Shown in pieces: positions 1-5,648 of a stretch of DNA of 10,814 nucleotides. The notes below the pieces were generated by a model. The model had not been told where the DNA came from. It did not search any database and saw only the letters and a program-made list of their open reading frames with translations. The DNA lies in assembly GCA_016192885.1 (NCBI GenBank), contig JACPTH010000095.1:1-10814 (forward strand), written 5' to 3'. This DNA comes from a bacterium (GTDB lineage Bacteria > Muiribacteriota > Ozemobacteria > Ozemobacterales > Ozemobacteraceae). A program made the translations under genes and the position numbers. Each line of letters starts with the position of its first letter. Positions within the stretch are counted from its first letter, which is position 1.

Positions 1-2371
1 AAAGAGCTGCCGCGCCTTTCTTAACCGTGGAGACGACCTTTTCGTCATAAGCGACCATGAGCGGAACCGCGAGAATCGAGACCATATTCATGACCTTCAA
101 AAGCGGATTAACGGCCGGTCCCGCGGTATCTTTCAAAGGGTCACCCACGGTGTCGCCGGTAACCGCGGCTTTATGTTTTTCGCTTCCCTTGCCGGTATTT
201 TTTTCCAAATCCTTTGGCTCATCTTCAACCATTTTCTTTGCGTTATCCAAAGCCCCGCCCGCGTTGGACATAAACGAAGCCATAAGCTGTCCCACGACGA
301 TTGAGCCGCCTAGAAAACCCGCAAGCCCGATCGGGCCTAAAGCAAAACCCACAAGAATTGGGGAAAACACGCCAAGAACCGCGGGCCCGATAAGTTCTTT
401 TTGGGCTGCGGTTGTGCAAATCGAAACAACGGATCCGTAGTCGGGTTTTTTGGTTCCTTCCCATATTTCCTTGTCACGGAATTGAGCTCTAACTTCATTA
501 ACTATCAAGAAAGCGGCTCTACCCACGGCCCTAATCAGCATCGAGCTAAACAACATGGGAATCGCTCCGCCGATCAGCATTCCAACAATTAATTTGGGGT
601 CGGAAACCGATAAAAGACCGGCAACATTGTCGAAAAGAGCGATCGGAATAGGCTTATCTTCGGCTTGCCCGCCGGAGCCGATTACGGTGATAAATGAGGC
701 ATACAAAGAAACCGCGGCGATTACCGCTGACCCTATTGCCACGCCTTTGGTAACGGCTTTTGTGGTGTTTCCTACCGCATCAAGGTCGGCTAAAATTTGC
801 CTTGCTTCCTTGTACTTTTCTTCCCCCATCTCCTTCGCATCGAATCCCATTTCCGCGATTCCATTTGCGTTATCCGCAACGGGCCCAAATACGTCCATGG
901 AAATCGTGTTGCCGGTTAGGGTCAACATTCCGATTCCGCACATTGCGACTCCATAGGCGATAAAAATTGCGTTCGTTCCGGCGTAAATAGCTACTGAAGA
1001 GTAAATTGCAACGCACAAGATGACGCACGTCCAAACGGATGATTCAAAGCCAACCGCAAGGCCTTCGATAATGTTGGTTGCATGGCCGGTTCGGCAAGCT
1101 TTATTTACTCCTCGAACCGGGCTGTATTCTGTTCCCGTAAAATATTCGGTCGTTCGATTTAGCGCTACGCAAAGAACAACCCCGATAAAACAGGTGATGG
1201 CCGGGCGCATATCCAGCCCTACGAAGCCGAAATTAGCCACGACGGAAATGATGGAACCGATAACAAAGCCTTTGTTAATGGAGCTCATCGCTTCCGCGAC
1301 GTTTCCTTTATCGCCCGCGTGAACGCTGTAGGTTGAAATGATTGAACCGATTACGCCGATAGCGCGAACGAGAATCGGGAAAATTACGCCTTTATGCCCG
1401 AAGGCGGCCCAACCAAGTATCATGGCCGCAACGATGGTAACCTCATAGCTTTCGAAGATATCCGCGGCCATTCCGGCGCAATCCCCGACGTTATCCCCTA
1501 CGTTGTCAGCGATGGTAGCCGCATTTCTGGGATCATCTTCAGGAATGTCCTTTTCAATTTTCCCGACAAGGTCTGCTCCGACATCAGCCGCTTTGGTGTA
1601 AATCCCGCCGCCAACGCGCATGAATAATGCCAGCAAGGTCCCGCCAAAACCGAACCCAAGTAGCGCTTCATATGCTCGTTCACCATAGGTCATGAAGATA
1701 ATCGTGCCACCCAACAACCCTAGCCCGTCGGTAAGCATTCCGGTGATCGTCCCGGTTCGGTATCCCAAAATTAGGGCTTTCCCAAATCCAACGCGGGCTG
1801 CCGCCGCAACACGGAGATTTCCGGTAGTGGCAAGACGCATTCCTACGAACCCGACCAATGCGGAAAACAAGGCTCCGAAGAAGAACGCGCCGGCTCTTCC
1901 AATTGCGAAAGGACTGTACCAATCATTGTCTTGGCTTGCCTTGGTTACGTAAAGAATCCCGATTAACACTAATATTAGAACCGCCACGGTTGAAAGTTGT
2001 CTTGTTAGATAGGCATTAGCCCCTTCCCGAACAGCGTCAGCAATATCTTTCATACGCTGGGTTCCTTGATCGGCTTCCGTAACTTCTTTTACCAACATCC
2101 GGGCATATAGCAACGCCATTATTGCGGTCAAGAGAACCCCCCATAAGGCGACTCTCTCCCCGAGCGAAAATTTTGCGTCAGTCATAAACGCGAAGTAATG
2201 AAACTCATGCTCTGAGGGGGGAGAACTTCCTTGAGCCACGGACGCCGGAGTTGTGGTTGGGCTGGCAAGATATCCTGCGTCCCCAGGGCTTCCGGCCGTT
2301 TGGGCGTAAACGAAAAGGGACAGCAAAAGGAGCAAAATAAAACTCAAAGATCCGATGGATAGAATCTTCAT
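1..2371 (-). CDS. hppA: Membrane-integral proton-translocating pyrophosphatase, K+-independent type (3' end outside window)
   Basis: This protein hydrolyses cytoplasmic pyrophosphate and uses the energy to pump ions across the membrane. The frame is open for 790 codons and runs off the left edge, so only a short C-terminus is missing. Seen: a signal-like hydrophobic start (about residues 1-23, ending VYAQ), a Ser/Thr/Pro-rich linker, then the family core. Family motifs include DAVREGANAYL, GGGIYTKAADVGADLVGK, DNVGDNVGD (residues 289-297) and, near the end, GDTVGDPLKDTAGPAVN. The motif GNTTKA places lysine at residue 538. Family knowledge: lysine here replaces the K+ ion and marks K+-independent enzymes, which are proton pumps; K+-dependent enzymes have alanine. 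About 60-70 residues precede the usual core start, so the protein is longer than the common 650-720 residues. The ATG at 2371 follows GGGAGG (2376-2381). The family call is secure; the pumped ion is inferred. Confidence 0.96.
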   Translation of the reverse strand, partial: MKILSIGSLSFILLLLLSLFVYAQTAGSPGDAGYLASPTTTPASVAQGSSPPSEHEFHYFAFMTDAKFSLGERVALWGVLLTAIMALLYARMLVKEVTEADQGTQRMKDIADAVREGANAYLTRQLSTVAVLILVLIGILYVTKASQDNDWYSPFAIGRAGAFFFGALFSALVGFVGMRLATTGNLRVAAAARVGFGKALILGYRTGTITGMLTDGLGLLGGTIIFMTYGERAYEALLGFGFGGTLLALFMRVGGGIYTKAADVGADLVGKIEKDIPEDDPRNAATIADNVGDNVGDCAGMAADIFESYEVTIVAAMILGWAAFGHKGVIFPILVRAIGVIGSIISTYSVHAGDKGNVAEAMSSINKGFVIGSIISVVANFGFVGLDMRPAITCFIGVVLCVALNRTTEYFTGTEYSPVRGVNKACRTGHATNIIEGLAVGFESSVWTCVILCVAIYSSVAIYAGTNAIFIAYGVAMCGIGMLTLTGNTISMDVFGPVADNANGIAEMGFDAKEMGEEKYKEARQILADLDAVGNTTKAVTKGVAIGSAVIAAVSLYASFITVIGSGGQAEDKPIPIALFDNVAGLLSVSDPKLIVGMLIGGAIPMLFSSMLIRAVGRAAFLIVNEVRAQFRDKEIWEGTKKPDYGSVVSICTTAAQKELIGPAVLGVFSPILVGFALGPIGLAGFLGGSIVVGQLMASFMSNAGGALDNAKKMVEDEPKDLEKNTGKGSEKHKAAVTGDTVGDPLKDTAGPAVNPLLKVMNMVSILAVPLMVAYDEKVVSTVKKGAAAL

Positions 2372-2375
2372 AAAA

Positions 2376-2381
2376 CCTCCC
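2376..2381 (-). promoter_or_regulatory. Ribosome binding site of hppA
   Basis: On the minus strand GGGAGG lies four bases before the ATG at 2371. It fixes the start so that the hydrophobic signal-like N-terminus is included in the protein. Confidence 0.75.
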
Positions 2382-2583
2382 AGTGAAGTTTAAGTTACAA
2401 TACCACGGTGATTTTAAATTGCTAGAAACAAATTTCCACTGGAACAACTTGTACACCATGGATTTGACTTATAGAAGTTATCATATGACAAACGGTAACG
2501 CAAATGTTAATTTGTGATTAATTTAACGGATTTGCTAAATTTCTTAAAAATTGGGGGAACCAGCTATCTTCCTATACCAAGCT

Positions 2584-2634
2584 AGATTCCTCGCAGGAGT
2601 TTACGCTGAGCCGTCGGCGAATGAGTTCGGAATG
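2584..2634. repeat. REP-like palindromic element, 'AGATTCC...GGAATG' type
   Basis: The segment starts AGATTCCTCGCAGGAG and ends GTTCGGAATG. The outer arms ATTCC (2586-2590) and GGAAT (2629-2633) are complementary, and the centre contains the small palindrome GCCGTCGGC. The form matches short dispersed intergenic repeats ('CGCTGAG...TCGGAATG') that I recall from many environmental bacterial genomes. Only one copy is in the window, so dispersal is inferred. Confidence 0.6.
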
Positions 2635-2654
2635 CCGTAACCGTTCAGAGGGGT

Positions 2655-2716
2655 AGAATTCAGAATTTAGAATCCACCAGTCAGAAAGATTGGAGAGTGG
2701 CTAGGAATTGGTGGAT
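2655..2716. repeat. Three 7-base units leading into an inverted repeat
   Basis: Positions 2655-2675 read AGAATTC AGAATTT AGAATCC, three near-identical 7-base units. The last runs into ATCCACCA (2672-2679), whose exact reverse complement TGGTGGAT is at 2709-2716. Weaker similarity extends outward on both arms (AGAATTTAG against GGAATTATT). A hairpin with a 29-base loop could form. The role is unknown. Confidence 0.55.
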
Positions 2717-2738
2717 AGGAATTATTGCTGAATGCTGC

Positions 2739-2755
2739 CCGCTGATAGCTGAAGG
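2739..2755 (+). repeat. GCTGATAGCTGAAGG-type short repeat, copy 1
   Basis: The sequence CCGCTGATAGCTGAAGG is found here just past the 3' end of the comB-like gene. A 16-of-17 match lies in the opposite orientation at 3565-3581, upstream of the same gene. A shorter relative is at 3812-3830. Confidence 0.6.
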
Positions 2756-2783
2756 CTTACTCTTTTTTCGCTTTTGGTGAAGT

Positions 2784-3536
2784 TTAGGGAAGCAAGAAGA
2801 AACCCCAAGGCGTGGTGGTTTGGTGGGGATGATTTAAAGACGGAACGGTCTGAAATTGGTCAATTTCCAACAGAAACGCAATGTCTTCCTCAAGACCGAT
2901 CTGGATAACTTCTTCGCCTGACCCGCAAGAAGAAAAAAGCTTTTTAGGGTCTCGAAAATAGCCGTAAATTCCAAGCGCTCCTTGCCCCCCGTCACCTAAA
3001 GTAAAGGCTTGGTCGGCGGAAATACGCCCAGTCAATAATGAGATAAGATATCCCGCGCAATAAGCATCATCGATGGCAAACTTTTCCTGTCTCCCAGCGC
3101 ATACTATTAAAATATCCAAGTTATCACGCCAAGCCAATTGAATCGCCTCTTCTACGACAAAACTTGCATTTAGAAAGGATCCTAGGAGAACATGGGGGGC
3201 GATGCTTACGTCCGCGACAGCCCGAGCCCCATTACTAGACGTAAAAACCAAGTTTCGACCGGCCAAATCAGCTTCCGCATATTCTCTTGGACTATTTCCA
3301 TGATCGAATCCTTCGGGGGGCAACCCTCCCCGTTCTCCGCATAAAAGCGGATGGACTGCTTGTTGGGATGAGTGTTTTACGGCTTTTTGAACTGTTGAGG
3401 TGATTATTACGTTTCGAGGTTTTCGGGACATTATTACTGTCAATGAGGAAGTGGCACGAATAACATCTACCACGATGCAGACTTTTGTCGATAAAGCCTG
3501 AACTTCAAGCGGGGTAAAGGCGACATCAATGTTCAC
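2784..3536 (-). CDS. comB: 2-phosphosulfolactate phosphatase family protein (ComB-like)
   Basis: The ComB family is a Mg2+-dependent phosphatase that turns 2-phosphosulfolactate into sulfolactate. In methanogens this is a step of coenzyme M synthesis; many bacteria carry homologues whose role is less clear. The protein is complete at 250 residues, the usual length. Family motifs appear in order: VVDVIRATSS (22-31), CGERGG then GFDHGNSP (66-83), SSNGARA (100-106), CAGR (146-149) and DDAYCAG (156-162), with the EEDIAFLLEIDQF segment near the end. No signal peptide is present, so it should be cytosolic. The start is GTG at 3536, supported by GGAG at 3544-3547 with seven bases of spacing. It stands alone, with long gaps on both sides and no comA or comC in view, so the substrate in this organism is inferred only from the family. 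Confidence 0.9.
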   Translation of the reverse strand: MNIDVAFTPLEVQALSTKVCIVVDVIRATSSLTVIMSRKPRNVIITSTVQKAVKHSSQQAVHPLLCGERGGLPPEGFDHGNSPREYAEADLAGRNLVFTSSNGARAVADVSIAPHVLLGSFLNASFVVEEAIQLAWRDNLDILIVCAGRQEKFAIDDAYCAGYLISLLTGRISADQAFTLGDGGQGALGIYGYFRDPKKLFSSCGSGEEVIQIGLEEDIAFLLEIDQFQTVPSLNHPHQTTTPWGFFLLP

Positions 3537-3564
3537 GAAAAAACTCCGGAAAAAATAAAGTAGT

Positions 3565-3581
3565 CCTTCAGCAATCAGCGG
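3565..3581 (-). repeat. GCTGATAGCTGAAGG-type short repeat, copy 2 (inverted)
   Basis: On the minus strand this reads CCGCTGATTGCTGAAGG, one mismatch from the copy at 2739-2755 (16 of 17). It lies about 30 bases upstream of the comB-like start, so the two copies bracket that gene as an inverted pair. Confidence 0.6.
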
Positions 3582-3811
3582 TCAGAAGCTGTGAAAAAAA
3601 TACCCTAAATTGCACTTTTCAACCTCTGAAACCCGCATCAATGGCCGGTCTAATTTTTGGAAAACCAACTATTTCACACCTTCTCAGCATTAAGCAAAAA
3701 ACCTAGGAAATTCTTTAGGAATTACACCGCTCCCAATAGATGTCAATTTTTTAGAATCCTTCAACATTTCAAATTAATTTGCACTCTTAAACCGCATTAT
3801 TCAGTGCTTTT

Positions 3812-3830
3812 AGCTGATAGCTGATGGCGG
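3812..3830 (+). repeat. GCTGATAGCTGA-type short repeat, copy 3
   Basis: The sequence AGCTGATAGCTGATGGCGG contains the core GCTGATAGCTGA shared with the copy at 2739-2755. It contains AGCTGAT twice in tandem and lies just downstream of the microprotein gene. Confidence 0.5.
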
Positions 3831-3856
3831 AACGCATACAAAATAAAATGAAATGG

Positions 3857-3970
3857 TTAATTTACCCTATGCCTCCGCAAAAAATCCGCAACCTTTGCAG
3901 GCCATTTTTCCGGTTTTGAAACAACGGTTATAAGTACAAGCATTGCGATAAGCCCTGCAAGAATAACCAT
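3857..3970 (-). CDS. Single-span membrane microprotein, 37 residues, unknown function
   Basis: A short reading frame starts with ATG at 3970 and ends with TAA at 3857-3859. On the minus strand AGGAG (3976-3980) lies five bases before the ATG, one of the clearest ribosome binding sites in the window. The first half (residues 2-17, VILAGLIAMLVLITVV) is a hydrophobic segment just long enough to span a membrane. The second half is polar and basic (SKPEKW, then DFLRRHRVN), which by the positive-inside rule puts the C-terminus in the cytoplasm. I do not recognise the family. Size and shape recall subunits such as KdpF or CcoQ, but there is no sequence match I can point to and no kdp or cco gene nearby. 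It stands alone between two long gaps. That it is a gene is inferred from the binding site and topology. Confidence 0.6.
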   Translation of the reverse strand: MVILAGLIAMLVLITVVSKPEKWPAKVADFLRRHRVN

Positions 3971-3975
3971 AAAAA

Positions 3976-3980
3976 CTCCT
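3976..3980 (-). promoter_or_regulatory. Ribosome binding site of the microprotein gene
   Basis: AGGAG on the minus strand, five bases from the ATG at 3970 and followed only by A/T bases. It is the main reason to accept such a short reading frame. Confidence 0.6.
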
Positions 3981-4000
3981 TTTTTTGCGAACTATTTTCC

Positions 4001-4018
4001 GCGGCTAAATTCAGCCGC
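4001..4018. repeat. Small perfect hairpin upstream of the microprotein gene
   Basis: GCGGCT (4001-4006) and AGCCGC (4013-4018) are exact reverse complements around the loop AAATTC. On the minus strand the hairpin sits about 20 bases ahead of the microprotein's ribosome binding site and is followed by GGAAAATAG rather than a U-run. It is therefore more likely a leader structure or chance palindrome than a terminator. Confidence 0.4.
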
Positions 4019-4217
4019 TTCTAATAATCGGTTAAAAGGGCTTTAAGAATAACCGTAATTTTTTAAAAAGATTCGTAGAGCTAAGCCATTAGGGGGAGAC
4101 TTCTTTAATTCTCCATTTATCCACACAAAAGAGGGCACAACCTTTTTTTTCAAAACGCTAAAATCTTACAAGTTTTACTTCCATCCGAAAGAATTCGCAA
4201 CGACAGGGTAAAGAAGG

Positions 4218-4252
4218 TGTCATTGCGAGAAGCGCTAGCGACGACGCAATCT
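4218..4252. repeat. REP-like palindromic element, 'TGTCATTGCGAG...CGCAATCT' type
   Basis: The element begins TGTCATTGCGAG and ends ACGACGCAATCT. The arms ATTGCG (4222-4227) and CGCAAT (4245-4250) are exact reverse complements, and the centre holds the palindrome CGCTAGCG. The end sequences match a widespread short dispersed bacterial repeat ('GTCATTGCGAG...GCAATCT') that I recognise from many genomes. Only one copy is in this window. Confidence 0.75.
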
Positions 4253-4484
4253 TTAAACCTATCGCATTTTTGGGGATCACGATCAATTTTTGTTATCATC
4301 ACCATAATGCCCGCCATCAGCACGGCAAGGAACGATCGCCCCCTCCCGCATGGCATTGTTAAGCAACCTGTAATACAATTGATCCCTAAGGCCCTCAATC
4401 TCAAAGCCCTCAAACAATCTAAAACCCGCGCGTCCCAATAATATTTGAACGCGCTTATTCTTCACATGCGTATTGGACCAGATC

Positions 4485-5633
4485 TCAGGGAATCTCAACA
4501 CCGGATTTTTTTAAAAGGGCAAGGTATTGATTCATCATGGAGGGCCAGCTAGCATTTTCTTCAACACGCCTTCGCGCCGCAATTCCCATTTCCTTAAGTT
4601 TTGGGGGTTCCATTTTGGTAGCCCCAAAAAGAACCCTCTCAAGATCGTTTAAATCTCGAAAAGAATAAAAAAAACCTTCGATTTTGTCGAGGAACATTTC
4701 CTTTATTCCCCCGATTTTTGGGACTACCGGAACTACTTGAGAAGCCATAGCTTCTAAAACAACGTATGCGTAGGTTTCATGAGATTTAACCGGAAGGACA
4801 AAGAGATCAAAAGCCGAATAAACGCTTTCGATATCGGTTTTAAAGGGAAGGATATGAAGGAAATTTTCCCCACCAAGGTTAGCCGCAGTTTTTCTGAGGA
4901 ATTCGGAATATCCGGGTTGAAATTCGCTCCCAACAAACACCAAATGAATTTCCCTATCTCTTGAAATGCCGCCGTTTTTAAAAACAAGTTCAAGAAGGTC
5001 CTGACTTCCCTTCTCTGGATGAATCCGACCGGTATTTCCAATCAGAAATGCCGAGTCGGGAATCTTTAGAATCGACCTAAGTTCAGTACGTTTTTGGTTG
5101 TCAAAGCGGTATTTGTTAGCATCTATTCCGCTTTTTATGCAGACAACTTTTTCCGGACTAATGGCCCATTTTGCAAGGATTTTATTCTGAACGTGAAGGG
5201 AATTTGGGACTACGGCGGCTACATGTCGAAAAAGAACGCGATGAATAGGGTCTAGGCGCGGTTGGTTTCCCGCCCCAATTCGGTAAAATAACAAAATGGG
5301 AACATGAATTCGCTTTACAAAAAAAAAAAAAAAAAGGGGATAAATAATTTGAGTGCGAAAAGCGATAACGGCCCGAGGTTTGAGGGTCGTAAGAATATTG
5401 GCAATTCTTTTTATCGCGAAAGGATTGAACCTTGATTCATTTTGGACTGCAACAAATGGGATAGAACAAGTTAGGCAACTATGGTAGATCCTGCTGTTCT
5501 TTGGGGCACCGATTGAAACAGGAATTCCGCGATTCCGCAAATCTTGCGCGAACCTAATTCCGAAAAGTTCCAGCCCCGACAAGCTTAAGTAAGGAAGAAG
5601 CAAAAGAACCGGACCCGTTTTCGTTTCATTCAT
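4485..5633 (-). CDS. Glycosyltransferase, GT4-like (GT-B fold)
   Basis: Predicted to move a sugar from a nucleotide donor to a glycan or lipid acceptor on the cytoplasmic side of the membrane. The protein is complete at 382 residues, normal for GT4. The N-terminal acceptor domain starts LLLLPYLSLSGLELFGIRFA. The C-terminal donor domain opens with GNTGRIHPEKG (199-209) and carries the EX7E motif as E286 and E294 within SHETYAYVVLEAMA. VVPKIGGIKEM follows, as expected in the donor-binding loop. Residues 101-105 are five phenylalanines encoded by a 17-T tract (5319-5335), so one inserted or lost base would shift the frame after about 100 residues. The ATG at 5633 is 15 bases after the HEAT gene stop, with no clear Shine-Dalgarno, which suggests translational coupling. 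Donor and acceptor cannot be read from sequence. A sugar-phosphate mutase at the operon head fits glycan synthesis. Confidence 0.88.
   Translation of the reverse strand: MNETKTGPVLLLLPYLSLSGLELFGIRFAQDLRNRGIPVSIGAPKNSRIYHSCLTCSIPFVAVQNESRFNPFAIKRIANILTTLKPRAVIAFRTQIIYPLFFFFFVKRIHVPILLFYRIGAGNQPRLDPIHRVLFRHVAAVVPNSLHVQNKILAKWAISPEKVVCIKSGIDANKYRFDNQKRTELRSILKIPDSAFLIGNTGRIHPEKGSQDLLELVFKNGGISRDREIHLVFVGSEFQPGYSEFLRKTAANLGGENFLHILPFKTDIESVYSAFDLFVLPVKSHETYAYVVLEAMASQVVPVVPKIGGIKEMFLDKIEGFFYSFRDLNDLERVLFGATKMEPPKLKEMGIAARRRVEENASWPSMMNQYLALLKKSGVEIP
5319..5335 (-). repeat. 17-base poly-T tract inside the glycosyltransferase gene
   Basis: The plus strand has 17 consecutive A, giving 17 T on the coding strand. 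These are read as CTT, five TTT and the following GTA. The frame is intact at this length. A homopolymer this long in coding sequence is prone to slippage in replication and transcription. Confidence 0.85.
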
Positions 5634-5648
5634 TTTTCGAGAATGTAG

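Larger units (their letters stand above)
2372..2783. other. Non-coding gap between comB 3' end and hppA, rich in small repeats
   Basis: No credible gene lies in these 412 bases. The part nearest hppA (about 2382-2580) is AT-rich and probably holds its promoter. On the minus strand TTAACA and TATGAT occur 19 bases apart around 2482-2512, which is only a weak promoter match. The rest (about 2584-2755) holds a palindromic repeat, three 7-base units, an inverted repeat and a CTGATAGCTGA-type repeat, listed separately. I saw no clear hairpin-plus-U-tract terminator for comB. Confidence 0.6.
3537..3856. other. Non-coding gap upstream of the comB-like gene
   Basis: No credible gene lies in these 320 AT-rich bases. 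On the minus strand a perfect TTGACA box lies at 3741-3746, about 205 bases before the comB start. The following -10 region is poor (TAATTC after 16 bases), so I do not call a promoter. Two short GCTGAT-type repeats are present at 3565-3581 and 3812-3830. Confidence 0.5.
3971..4484. other. Mostly non-coding gap downstream of the glycosyltransferase gene
   Basis: These 514 bases hold a small hairpin (4001-4018), a palindromic repeat (4218-4252) and AT-rich sequence. Short open frames exist on both strands between 4150 and 4501, but none has a ribosome binding site or a protein I recognise. The 4283-4501 minus frame overlaps the end of the glycosyltransferase gene by 17 bases and would need a GTG start without a Shine-Dalgarno. 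I leave these uncalled. No terminator with a U-tract is visible for the glycosyltransferase operon. Confidence 0.5.

Noticed and set aside
57..1952. Several plus- and minus-strand frames of 60-130 codons inside the left 2 kb
   Set aside because: All lie out of frame or antisense within the continuous pyrophosphatase reading frame, whose conserved motifs span the whole region.
3720..3746. Possible promoter with TTGACA on the minus strand upstream of comB
   Set aside because: The -35 box is perfect, but no acceptable -10 lies 16-18 bases on, and it is about 200 bases from the gene.
4001..4018. Hairpin as a rho-independent terminator for the glycosyltransferase operon
   Set aside because: It has a 6-bp stem with no U-run on the minus strand and lies almost 500 bases past the stop codon.
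4150..4441. Other open frames on both strands through the palindromic repeat
   Set aside because: They read across the repeat element, which gives chance open frames; no ribosome binding site or recognisable domain.
2372..4484. tRNA, rRNA or CRISPR array in the long gaps
   Set aside because: I looked for cloverleaf arms with the T-loop signature and for regularly spaced repeats and found none; the repeats present are irregular and of different kinds.
4283..4501. 72-codon minus-strand frame after the glycosyltransferase gene
   Set aside because: It needs a GTG start without Shine-Dalgarno, overlaps the upstream gene end, and its peptide matches no family I recognise. Kept only as a low-interest observation.
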